Part shown: in pieces, positions 56,947 through 64,000 of the stretch
How the letters are laid out: each line of letters starts with the position of its first letter
Numbering within the stretch: position 1 is the first letter of the stretch
Source of the DNA: Thermomonas flagellata
Lineage (GTDB): Bacteria > Pseudomonadota > Gammaproteobacteria > Xanthomonadales > Xanthomonadaceae
Reading direction: 5' to 3'
Length of the DNA stretch: 64,000 bases
Assembly: GCF_022419185.1 (NCBI RefSeq)
Contig: NZ_JAJOZK010000008.1
Coordinates: 62,001-126,000, forward strand
Made by a program: the position numbers and the translations under genes
The notes under the pieces: model-generated
Told to the model about the DNA's origin: nothing
What the model saw: only the letters and a program-made list of their open reading frames with translations
Databases searched by the model: none

Positions 56947-57741
56947 TTATTTCTCGACGAAGGCGCGCTCGAACACGTATTCGCCTGGGCTGCCGATGCG
57001 CGGCGAGGCGGTGAAGCCGCGACGGTCGAGGATGGCGCGGAAGTCGGCCAGCATCTGCGGGCTGCCGCAGATCATGGCGCGGTCGTGCGCCGGATCCAGC
57101 GCGGGCAGGCCGAGGTCGGCCGCGATCCGCCCTCTGTCCAAGAGGTCGGTGATGCGCCCGCGCTGCAGCCGGCCCTGCCAATAGAAGTCCTCGCGGCTGA
57201 CCGCCGGGTAGTACAGCAGCTTGGCGCGGACCTCCTCGCCCAGGTACTCGTGGCAGCGCAGGCCGCGGCTGATGTAGTCGCGGTAGGCCAGGTCCTGCTC
57301 GCCGCGCACGCCGTGCACCACGATCACTTTCTCGAAGCGTTCGTAGGTGGCCGGGTCCTTGATCACCGCCAGCCACGGCGCAAGACCAGTGCCGGTCGCC
57401 AGCAGGTAGAGATGGCGGCCGGGGTGCAGGTCGGAGATCAGCAGGGTGCCGGTCGGCTTGCGCCCGATCAGCAGGGTGTCGCCGGGGCGGATGTGCTGCA
57501 GGCGCGAGGTCAGCGGGCCGTTCGGCACCTTGATGCTGAAAAACTCCAGCTCCTCCTCCCAGTTCGCGCTGGCGATCGAGTAGGCGCGCAGCAGCGGCTT
57601 GCCCTCGACCTCCAGGCCGATCATCACGAACTGGCCGTTGTCGAAGCGGAAGCCGTCGTCGCGGGTGGTGGTGAAGCTGAAGTAGGCGTCCGTCCAGTGG
57701 CGGACGTCGAGCACCGTCTCGGTGCCGAACGGTGAGGCCAT
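56947..57741 (-). CDS. fpr: Ferredoxin/flavodoxin--NADP reductase
   Basis: 264 residues. FAD-binding RAYSIAS (52-58), FFSIKVPNGPLTS, NADP-binding LATGTGLAPWLAVIKD and ICGSPQML; the C-terminus AFVEK is that of the Pseudomonas/Azotobacter subclass of bacterial FPRs. Moves electrons between NADPH and ferredoxin or flavodoxin for Fe-S and oxidative-stress metabolism. The start ATG 57741 is chosen because the upstream 24 in-frame residues are basic and non-conserved. Confidence 0.93.
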   Translation of the reverse strand: MASPFGTETVLDVRHWTDAYFSFTTTRDDGFRFDNGQFVMIGLEVEGKPLLRAYSIASANWEEELEFFSIKVPNGPLTSRLQHIRPGDTLLIGRKPTGTLLISDLHPGRHLYLLATGTGLAPWLAVIKDPATYERFEKVIVVHGVRGEQDLAYRDYISRGLRCHEYLGEEVRAKLLYYPAVSREDFYWQGRLQRGRITDLLDRGRIAADLGLPALDPAHDRAMICGSPQMLADFRAILDRRGFTASPRIGSPGEYVFERAFVEK

Positions 57742-57854
57742 GCGCGTGGGGGTAGGTGGCGTGTCGGCGCGCATTCTACGCGGCGCCGCCCGGGGTCGCT
57801 TGATCGGGCGCAAACCCCGGGCGCGGCGATCCCCCGCGCCGCCGGCCGCGCGCG

Positions 57855-59006
57855 TCAGCGCGTCGGCGCGGGCGGGCGCAGGCGCAGCAGCTGGCCGTCG
57901 TCGGCGTCGGTCAGCACGTACACGCTGGCGTCCGGGCCGACCCGCACGTCGCGGATGCGCGCCCCGCGCTCACCGAGCAGGCGCTCCTCGCCGACGACGC
58001 GGTCGCCGTCCAGGCGCAGGCGGATCAGGCTGCGCCCGGCCAGCGCGCCGAGGAACAGGCTGTCGTTCCAGGGATGGCCCGGATGCCCGCGCAGGAAGGC
58101 CATCCCCGACAGTGCCGGCGACACCGCCCAGACATGGTGCGGCGGCTCCATCCCGGGCAGGCGGCGCCCGCGGGTCTCCGGGTATGGGCGCCCGCTGGCA
58201 TAGTCCACCCCGTCGCTGGCCAGCGGCCAGCCGTAGTTGCGGCCGGGTTCGGGCAGGTTGAGCTCGTCGCCGCCGCGCGGGCCGTGCTCGCTTTCCCACA
58301 GCCGCCCGCTGGCCGGGTCGATCGCCAGGCCCTGGCTGTTGCGGTGGCCGAGGCTCCAGATCTCCGGGCGCGCGCCGGCGCGCCCGACGAACGGGTTGTC
58401 AGCCGGGATGCCGCCGTCCAACTGCAACCGCACCAGCTTGCCCGGCAGCACGCCGAGGTCCTGCGCCAGCGCCTTCTGGTTGCGGTCGCCCTGGCTGATG
58501 AAGACGTGGCCGCGGCCGTCGAACGCGATGCGCGCGCCGAAGTGCTGGTCGCCATGCAGCTTGGGCTGCTGGCGGTAGACCACGCGCAGGTCGGACAGGC
58601 CGCCGTCGTCGAGGCGGGCGTGGGCGACCGCGGTGCTGGCGCTGCCGTCCGGCCCGGGTTCGGCGTAGCTGAGCCAGATCCGCCGGTTGCGCGCGAAGCC
58701 GGGATCGAGCACCACGTCGAGCAGGCCGCCCTGGCCGCGCGCATGCACCGCCGGCACCCCGGCCAGCGGCGGGGAGAGCGTGCCGTCGGGGGCGATCCGG
58801 CGCAGCCGCCCGGGGCGCTCCGTGACCAGGAAGCCGCCGTCCGGCAGCAGTGCCACCGCCCAGGGGTGTTCCAGCCCCGAGGCGAGGGTCTCCACCACGG
58901 CCGCGGGAGCCGGCGCTTGCGGCGCGTCGGCCTGCGGCGGGCGCGCGCAGGCGGGCAGGGCGGCACAGGCCAGCAGCAGGGCGAGGACAACGGCGCTCGG
59001 GCGCAT
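57855..59006 (-). CDS. PQQ-dependent aldose sugar dehydrogenase-like protein (YliI type)
   Basis: 383 residues, six-bladed beta-propeller. Signal sequence with a lipobox-like LPAC (Cys20). Propeller motifs: LEHPWAVALLPDGGFLVTERPGRLR, GQGGLLDVVLDPGFA, DQHFGARIAFDGRGHVFISQGDRN, SLGHRNSQGLAIDP, EHGPRGGDELN and NYGWP, as in soluble aldose dehydrogenases. Oxidises sugars with PQQ in the periplasm; no PQQ synthesis genes are seen here. Start ATG 59006 gives the signal peptide. Confidence 0.88.
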   Translation of the reverse strand: MRPSAVVLALLLACAALPACARPPQADAPQAPAPAAVVETLASGLEHPWAVALLPDGGFLVTERPGRLRRIAPDGTLSPPLAGVPAVHARGQGGLLDVVLDPGFARNRRIWLSYAEPGPDGSASTAVAHARLDDGGLSDLRVVYRQQPKLHGDQHFGARIAFDGRGHVFISQGDRNQKALAQDLGVLPGKLVRLQLDGGIPADNPFVGRAGARPEIWSLGHRNSQGLAIDPASGRLWESEHGPRGGDELNLPEPGRNYGWPLASDGVDYASGRPYPETRGRRLPGMEPPHHVWAVSPALSGMAFLRGHPGHPWNDSLFLGALAGRSLIRLRLDGDRVVGEERLLGERGARIRDVRVGPDASVYVLTDADDGQLLRLRPPAPTR

Positions 59007-59131
59007 GGCGGTCTCCACAGCCGTCGCGGCCGACCTTAGCCGCACGCGCAGGGACGGGCAAGGGTGCTTGGGCACGGCCGCAGGCCGGCGCGGAGCGCCT
59101 AGAATGCCGCGTCCGTTGCCTGCGAGCCGCC

Positions 59132-60679
59132 ATGCTTCCGTCCGCGTCCCCTGCATCCGCCTCCGCCGCCATCCGCTACCAGGACCTGGTCGACTCGATC
59201 GCCGACGCCCTGCAGTACATCAGCTACTACCATCCGGTCGACTACATCAAGAGCCTGACCGCGGCCTGGCAGCGCGAGCAGTCGCCGGCGGCCAAGGACG
59301 CAATGGCGCAGATCCTGGTCAACTCGCGCATGTGCGCGGAGGGCCACCGCCCGATCTGCCAAGACACCGGGATCGTGACCGTGTTCCTGAAGGTGGGCAT
59401 GGACGTGCGCTGGGAGGGCTTCCCCGGTTCGCTCGAGGACGCGGTGAACGCGGGCGTGCGTCGTGCCTACACCCATCCGGACAACCCCCTGCGCGCCAGC
59501 GTGCTGGCGGATCCGGCCGGCAGGCGCGTGAACACCCGCGACAACACCCCGGCGGTGGTCAACGTCTCGATCGTGCCGGGCAACACGCTGGAGGTGATCG
59601 TCGCCGCCAAGGGCGGCGGCTCGGAGGCCAAGAGCAAGTTCGCGATGCTCAACCCGTCCGACTCCATCGTCGACTGGGTGCTCAAGACCGTGCCGACCAT
59701 GGGCGCCGGCTGGTGCCCGCCCGGCATGCTCGGGATCGGCATCGGCGGCACCGCCGAGAAGGCGATGCTGCTGGCCAAGGAGTCGCTGATGGAGCCGATC
59801 GACATCCAGGACCTGATCGCGCGCGGCCCCGCCAACCGCCTGGAGGAGTTGCGCCTGGAGTTGTACGAGAAGGTCAACGCGCTCGGCATCGGTGCCCAGG
59901 GCCTGGGCGGCCTGACCACCGTGCTCGACGTGAAGATCAAGGACTACCCGACCCACGCCGCCAATCTGCCGGTGGCGATGATCCCCAACTGCGCCGCCAC
60001 CCGGCATGCCCATTTCGTGCTCGATGGCAGCGGGCCGGTCGCACTCGCGCCGCCCGCGCTGGAGGACTGGCCGGATCTCGACTACGGCCCGCGCAGCGCG
60101 CGCCGGGTGGACCTGGACACCCTCACCCGCGAGGAGGTTGCCCGCTTCCAGCCGGGCGAGGTGCTGCTGCTCAACGGCAAGCTGCTGACCGGCCGCGATG
60201 CCGCGCACAAGCGGATCGTGGACATGCTCGACCGCGGCGAGCCGCTGCCGGTCGATTTCCGCGGCCGTTTCATCTACTACGTCGGCCCGGTCGATCCGGT
60301 GCGCGACGAGGTGGTCGGCCCGGCCGGCCCGACCACCGCCACCCGCATGGACAAGTTCACCGAGCAGGTGCTCGGCGCGACCGGCCTGCTCGGCATGATC
60401 GGCAAGGCCGAGCGCGGCCCGGCCGCGATCGAGGCGATCCGCCGCCACCAGTCGGTGTACCTGATGGCGGTCGGCGGCGCCGCCTACCTGGTCTCGAAGG
60501 CGATCCGCGCCGCGCGCGTGGTCGCGTTCGCGGACCTCGGCATGGAGGCGATCTACGAGTTCGAGGTCCAGGACATGCCGGTGACGGTGGCGGTGGACAG
60601 CCGCGGCACCTCGGTGCACGCCACCGGCCCGCGCGAATGGCAGGCGCGGATCGGCAAGATCCCGGTGGTGGTGGCGTGA
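59132..60679 (+). CDS. fumA: Class I (iron-sulfur) fumarate hydratase
   Basis: 515 residues, single-chain class I fumarase interconverting fumarate and malate with an oxygen-sensitive 4Fe-4S cluster. Cluster cysteines are likely in RPICQDTGI, GWCPPGMLGIGIGGT and PNCAATRHAHF. The C-terminal swivel domain contains PTTATRMDKFTEQVL and GKAERGP. The 18 N-terminal residues are lineage-specific. The start ATG 59132 is preferred over upstream in-frame ATGs in the divergent region. The stop overlaps the next gene by 4 nt. The symbol could equally be fumB. Confidence 0.92.
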   Translation: MLPSASPASASAAIRYQDLVDSIADALQYISYYHPVDYIKSLTAAWQREQSPAAKDAMAQILVNSRMCAEGHRPICQDTGIVTVFLKVGMDVRWEGFPGSLEDAVNAGVRRAYTHPDNPLRASVLADPAGRRVNTRDNTPAVVNVSIVPGNTLEVIVAAKGGGSEAKSKFAMLNPSDSIVDWVLKTVPTMGAGWCPPGMLGIGIGGTAEKAMLLAKESLMEPIDIQDLIARGPANRLEELRLELYEKVNALGIGAQGLGGLTTVLDVKIKDYPTHAANLPVAMIPNCAATRHAHFVLDGSGPVALAPPALEDWPDLDYGPRSARRVDLDTLTREEVARFQPGEVLLLNGKLLTGRDAAHKRIVDMLDRGEPLPVDFRGRFIYYVGPVDPVRDEVVGPAGPTTATRMDKFTEQVLGATGLLGMIGKAERGPAAIEAIRRHQSVYLMAVGGAAYLVSKAIRAARVVAFADLGMEAIYEFEVQDMPVTVAVDSRGTSVHATGPREWQARIGKIPVVVA

Positions 60680-61071
60680 GCCGTGCCTGGAGCGAGGCCG
60701 GCGAGGGGTTCCAGATCGACTACCAGCAGCTGCCGACCCACCTGCGCGCGCATGTGCACGGCGGGGTGGATTCGGTCGCGCTTTCCTGCGCCATGTGGCG
60801 GCAGCTGGGCGCGGCCTGCCATGCCGCGGGCTGCGCGCGCCTGCTGGTGATCGAGGATTTGGCCGGGCACGTGCCCGCCGAGGCGCTCGGCCCGCTGGCG
60901 CAGGCGATGCAGGCGGCCGGCTTCGACCGCATCCGCACCGCCTTCGTGGACCTGCGCGACCATGCCGGGGAAAACGAGCACGGCGAGATCCTGTGCCGCG
61001 AGCTCGGCCTGCCGGTGCGGGTGTTCGCGGACGAGGAGTCCGCGCGGCTGTGGCTGGTCTACGGCGAGTGA
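60676..61071 (+). CDS. STAS-like small protein of unknown function, paralogue B
   Basis: 131 residues with GTG start in a GTGA overlap with the fumarase stop. The same layout as the 56509 protein: HLRAHVHGGV, CARLLVIEDLAGHVPAEAL, RIRTAFVDLRD, then LPVRVFADEESARLWLVYGE. Unlike paralogue A, its base composition matches its neighbours. Soluble; function unknown. Translational coupling to fumarase may mean a regulatory role, which is only inference. Confidence 0.75.
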   Translation: MSRAWSEAGEGFQIDYQQLPTHLRAHVHGGVDSVALSCAMWRQLGAACHAAGCARLLVIEDLAGHVPAEALGPLAQAMQAAGFDRIRTAFVDLRDHAGENEHGEILCRELGLPVRVFADEESARLWLVYGE

Positions 61072-61126
61072 TGCGGGCGCCGGCCGCCGCGTGCACCGAT
61101 CGCGGCGGATGCGACCGGCGCGCGCG

Positions 61127-61627
61127 CTAGAACCACCAGGCCAGCAGGAACAGGCCGACCATCGCGAACGCGATCGCCAGTTTCAGCGCGCCGCCCACCA
61201 GCAGCCCGAGCCAGGTCCCGAGCCCGATCCTGCCGGCGGCGCCGAGGTCGTCCGGATGCAGGCTGCGCCGGTGCAGCAGTTCCCCGGCCAGCGCCCCGAG
61301 GAACGGTCCGGTCAGCAGCCCGGGCAGGCCGAAGAACAGCCCGACCAGGGTGCCGAGCATAGCGCCGGCGACCGCCAGCCCGCTGGCCCCGACCCGGCGC
61401 GCGCCGTGCGCGCCAGCCCACAGGTCGACCGCCTGCGATAGCAGGGTGAGCAGGCCGAACGCCACCAGCCAGCCCCAGTGCACGTGCGCGAAGCCGTCCG
61501 CCCACGCCGCCAGCAGCAGGCCGGCGAACACCAGCGGCACCCCGGGCAGGGCCGGCAGCACGGTGCCGGCCAGACCCGCCAGAACCAGCAGCGCCGCCAG
61601 CAGCTGCCACAGCAGGGCGGCGCTCAT
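61127..61627 (-). CDS. DUF456 family membrane protein
   Basis: 166 residues, almost entirely hydrophobic, with about four to five spans. LAGTVLPALPGVPLVFAGLLLAAW, then ARRVGASGLAVAGAMLGTLVGLFFG and LPGLLTGPFLGALAGEL are Gly-rich hallmarks of DUF456 (YqgC-like). Function unknown. 45 nt upstream of the cytochrome gene's stop on the same strand, so possibly cotranscribed. Confidence 0.85.
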   Translation of the reverse strand: MSAALLWQLLAALLVLAGLAGTVLPALPGVPLVFAGLLLAAWADGFAHVHWGWLVAFGLLTLLSQAVDLWAGAHGARRVGASGLAVAGAMLGTLVGLFFGLPGLLTGPFLGALAGELLHRRSLHPDDLGAAGRIGLGTWLGLLVGGALKLAIAFAMVGLFLLAWWF

Positions 61628-61672
61628 CGGGCTCGGAGCAAAAGGCCGGTCAGGGGCCGCGCGTGGCGCGGC

Positions 61673-62134
61673 TCAGTTGCGGAAGTCCTGGTGGCAGGCC
61701 TTGCACGCCCGGCCGATCGACTGCAGCGCGTCCCCCACGCCCGGGCAGGTCAGCGGCGGGCTGGCGATCGCGCGGTCGGCGGCGGCGCGCATCTGCGAGG
61801 CCGCGTTCTTGAAGCGCTCGTCGTCGCGCAGGTCGGGGAACGCGGCCTCCAGGTCGTTGGCGCTCAGGCGCAGCGCCTGCAGGTGCGGCAGCACGTCGGT
61901 GGCGTTGCAGCGGTTCTGCTCCATGTCCGCCTTCAGCTGGGCCATGTGCCACTGCTGCACGTGCATCAGCGCCTCCGGGAAGTGGTCCTTGCGGGCATTG
62001 ATGGCGCGCATGACCATCACCGTGGCGATCACCCCGAGCACCAGCCCGAGGATCAGCAGGAACAGGTAGCGGCCGGCGTTGGAGGCGCGCCGCGGGGCGT
62101 CGGCGGAAGGCGGAGTGGGGGCGACGTTCGACAT
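61673..62134 (-). CDS. Membrane-anchored cytochrome c'-like protein
   Basis: 153 residues. One N-terminal span (23-42, YLFLLILGLVLGVIATVMVM), then a helical periplasmic domain. A single haem c motif CKACH (144-148) near the C-terminus is the cytochrome c' position; the four-helix bundle pattern (RFKNAASQMRAAADRAIAS, GDALQSIGRACKAC) fits. The start ATG 62134 is preferred over 62176. Redox partner unknown; a role in NO or oxygen chemistry is family-based guesswork. Confidence 0.8.
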   Translation of the reverse strand: MSNVAPTPPSADAPRRASNAGRYLFLLILGLVLGVIATVMVMRAINARKDHFPEALMHVQQWHMAQLKADMEQNRCNATDVLPHLQALRLSANDLEAAFPDLRDDERFKNAASQMRAAADRAIASPPLTCPGVGDALQSIGRACKACHQDFRN

Positions 62135-62202
62135 GGCTTCGGTCCCGGCGTGGCGAAGGTGCCCGGACGATAGCACAGCCCCCGGTCGCTTAGACTTCCG
62201 CC

Positions 62203-63000
62203 ATGCAACGCGAGTGGCAGGAGCGCTTTTCCGGCATCGACCGCCTGTACGGACGCGGCGCGCTGGCGCGCCTGGCCGCCAGCCACGTCACCGTGGTCGG
62301 GATCGGCGGCGTGGGTTCGTGGGCGGTGGAGGCGCTGGCGCGCAGCGGCGTCGGCGCGCTGACCCTGGTCGATGCGGACGAGCTGTGCGTCTCCAACACC
62401 AACCGCCAGCTGCCGGCGCTGGACGGCCAGTACGGGCGCGCCAAGATCGAGGCGATGGCCGAGCGCTGCCGCGCGATCAATCCGCACATCCGGCTGCAGC
62501 TGGAGCCGCGCTTCCTCACCCCGGCGAACATGGCCGAGCTGCTGCAGGCGCCGGGCGATCTGGTGCTGGATGCCTGCGACAGCTTCCGCACCAAGGTCGA
62601 GGCGATTGCCTGGTGCCGCCGCCGCAAGCAGCCCATCATCACCGTCGGCGCCGCCGGCGGCCGCAGCGACGTCACCCAGATCCGCGTGCGCGACCTGTCG
62701 CGCACCGAGCACGACGCCATGCTCTCGCTGATCCGCAAGAAGCTGCGCGGCGAGTTCAACTTCCCCAGGAACCACGACCGCTACTTCGGGGTGCCGGCGG
62801 TGTATTCGCTGGAGAACGTGCGCTACCCGCAGGCCGATGGCCGCGTCTGCGGCATCCGTCCGCAGCTCGGCAAGGAGGAGGCGCTCAAGCTCGATTGCGG
62901 CGCCGGGCTGGGCGCGGCCACCCACGTCACCGGCGCGTTCGCGTTCGCGGCGGTGGGCAAGGCGATCGAACTGTTGCTCAAGCCGAAGCGGGCAGGCTGA
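62203..63000 (+). CDS. tcdA: tRNA threonylcarbamoyladenosine dehydratase
   Basis: 265 residues, E1-like enzyme cyclising t6A37 of tRNA to ct6A with ATP. Nucleotide motif GIGGVGSW (33-40), TLVDADELCVSNTNRQLPAL, DACDSFRTKVEAI and the C-terminal GAATHVTGAFAFAAVGKAIE. Lacks the E1 catalytic cysteine domain. Its last 23 nt overlap the convergent TatD gene. Divergent from the cytochrome gene. Confidence 0.93.
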   Translation: MQREWQERFSGIDRLYGRGALARLAASHVTVVGIGGVGSWAVEALARSGVGALTLVDADELCVSNTNRQLPALDGQYGRAKIEAMAERCRAINPHIRLQLEPRFLTPANMAELLQAPGDLVLDACDSFRTKVEAIAWCRRRKQPIITVGAAGGRSDVTQIRVRDLSRTEHDAMLSLIRKKLRGEFNFPRNHDRYFGVPAVYSLENVRYPQADGRVCGIRPQLGKEEALKLDCGAGLGAATHVTGAFAFAAVGKAIELLLKPKRAG

Positions 63001-63775
63001 CGGGCAGGTTGGCGGGCAGATTGAACAGGCGCACGGCGTTCTCGCGGGTCGCCGCGGCCACCGCCTCCGGCGCCATCCCGCGCAGCTGTGCGACCTGCGC
63101 CAGTACCTCCGGCAGGAACGCCGGCTCGTTGCGCTGGCCGCGGTGCGCGGCGCCCGGCTGGTCGGGGCTGTCGGTTTCCAGCAGCAGCTGCTCCAGCGGC
63201 ATGTTCGCCACGATCCGGCGCAGGCGCTGCGCGCGCGCGTAGGTCACCGGCCCACCGATGCCGAGCAGGAAGCCGAGCCGGTGCAGTTGCGCGGCCTGCT
63301 CGGGGCTGCCGGAAAAGCTGTGCACCACACCGCGCAGCCTGCCGATGCGGCGCAGCGTGGCGATCACCGCGTCCAGCGCGCGCCGCGCGTGCACGATCAC
63401 CGGCAGATCGAACTCCCGCGCCAGTCGCAGCTGGCCCTCGAAATAGGCCTGCTGTGCCTGCGCGTCCAGGCCGGGGACGAAGAAATCCAGCCCGCATTCG
63501 CCCACCGCGTGCGGGCGTTCGCGCGCGATCCAGTCGCGCAGCAACGGCAGGTGCTCGGGGCGGTGGCGGTCGAGGAACATCGGGTGCAGGCCGTAGGCCG
63601 GGAACAGCCCGGGGCGGGCCGCGCAGATCGCGCGCAGCGCCGGCCAGCCGTCGGCGGCGACCGCCGGCACCACCTGCATCACCACCCCGGCCGCGCGCGC
63701 GCGCTGCCAGGCGGCATCGCGGTCGGCGTCGAATTCGGCCGCATCGAAATGGCTGTGGCTATCGACCAGCCACAT
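62978..63775 (-). CDS. TatD family metal-dependent DNase
   Basis: 265 residues, TIM-barrel hydrolase. Metal ligands His7, His9 (VDSHSHFD), Glu93 (VGECGLDFF), then PVIVHARRALDAV, GVVHSFSGSPEQA and LLLETDSPDQPG with the catalytic Asp. Likely a 3'-5' exonuclease or D-aminoacyl-tRNA-type hydrolase of the YjjV subgroup. The tail (LPANLPVSLPASA) runs into the tcdA 3' end. It starts 2 nt after the stop of the partial gene at the window edge. Confidence 0.9.
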   Translation of the reverse strand: MWLVDSHSHFDAAEFDADRDAAWQRARAAGVVMQVVPAVAADGWPALRAICAARPGLFPAYGLHPMFLDRHRPEHLPLLRDWIARERPHAVGECGLDFFVPGLDAQAQQAYFEGQLRLAREFDLPVIVHARRALDAVIATLRRIGRLRGVVHSFSGSPEQAAQLHRLGFLLGIGGPVTYARAQRLRRIVANMPLEQLLLETDSPDQPGAAHRGQRNEPAFLPEVLAQVAQLRGMAPEAVAAATRENAVRLFNLPANLPVSLPASA

Positions 63776-63777
63776 GC

Positions 63778-64000
63778 TCAGCGCCCCGGATCGCCCGCGG
63801 CCGGCACCTTGTCTGTCGCGGCGGGCTTCTTCCAGCGCGCCAGCAGCAGGGTGGCCAGGCCCAGCAGCAGTTCGTCCGCGAACGGAATGAAATCCGGCAG
63901 CACCAGGTCCAGCAGGAACAGGGCGGCGCTGAGCAGGAACAGCCGCGGGAAGCTCAGGCGGTCGAACCAGCGCAGCAGCGGCGCGAGTAGCGGATTGGCC
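63778..64000 (-). CDS. DUF6116-like small membrane protein (start at window edge)
   Basis: 74 complete codons are visible, beginning ANPLLAPLLRWFDRLSFPRL. The base at 64000 reads as the last base of an ATG on this strand, so only two bases of the start codon appear to be missing. Two hydrophobic segments: LFLLSAALFLLDLVLPDFIPF and ELLLGLATLLLARW, then a short charged tail. Resembles DUF6116 proteins of Xanthomonadaceae; function unknown. Cotranscription with the TatD gene (2 nt) is likely. Confidence 0.65.
   Translation of the reverse strand, partial: ANPLLAPLLRWFDRLSFPRLFLLSAALFLLDLVLPDFIPFADELLLGLATLLLARWKKPAATDKVPAAGDPGR

Overview
The window comes from a very GC-rich, gene-dense gammaproteobacterial chromosome. 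Protein types and gene order (asd-fimV-truA-trpF-trpB-trpA-accD, glmM, tpiA-secG-tRNA-Leu, a DUF6116-like and a DUF6445-like protein) point to the Xanthomonadaceae/Lysobacteraceae (Lysobacter/Luteimonas-like). That placement is inference from recognised families, not a database search. No IS element, transposase, integrase, rRNA or CRISPR array was seen. No stretch longer than about 220 bases lacks a gene.

Bases 1-18306 form one large polyamine catabolism and uptake locus in four transcription blocks. Left: bauA-ald-mmsA (-) converts beta-alanine to malonate semialdehyde and acetyl-CoA while recycling pyruvate. Then puuR-puuC (+), a PuuR-type repressor and the gamma-glutamyl-aminobutyraldehyde dehydrogenase. 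Then puuB-puuA (-), the gamma-glutamylputrescine oxidase and synthetase. Then puuD-puuA2-spuC-potF-potG-potH-potI-sad (+), which has the order of the Pseudomonas spu operon and ends with a Sad-type succinate-semialdehyde dehydrogenase. Both divergent promoter regions carry an 18-bp palindrome, YGTTRA-N6-TYAACR, at nearly constant distance from three start codons. It is proposed here as the PuuR operator.

Bases 18359-32174 hold housekeeping and envelope genes: a TorF-like porin, rimO, greB, a HerA-like ATPase, an MltD-like lytic transglycosylase, a small conserved unknown, psd, a Sco1/SenC protein, prmB, aroC, asd, fimV and truA. Bases 32179-40989 hold trpF, trpB, a DUF3144 gene wedged between trpB and trpA, accD, glmM, two unrelated 2-oxoglutarate/Fe(II) dioxygenase-like genes, tpiA and secG, followed by tRNA-Leu(GAG).

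Bases 41357-46957 start with an overlapping secreted-ribonuclease/barstar pair next to the tRNA. An M14 peptidase, a GST, a rhomboid protease, a small GNAT protein, rluF and a cold-shock gene with a long leader follow. Bases 47090-64000 hold a DUF3298-like lipoprotein, cfa, a long Lhr helicase, an M3 metallopeptidase, glutathione peroxidase, ferredoxin-NADP reductase, a PQQ-type sugar dehydrogenase, class I fumarase, a DUF456 membrane protein, a membrane-anchored cytochrome, tcdA, a TatD nuclease and a DUF6116-like protein cut by the window edge. Two paralogous small STAS-like proteins of unknown function each overlap the 3' end of a metabolic gene (gpx and the fumarase gene) by four bases.
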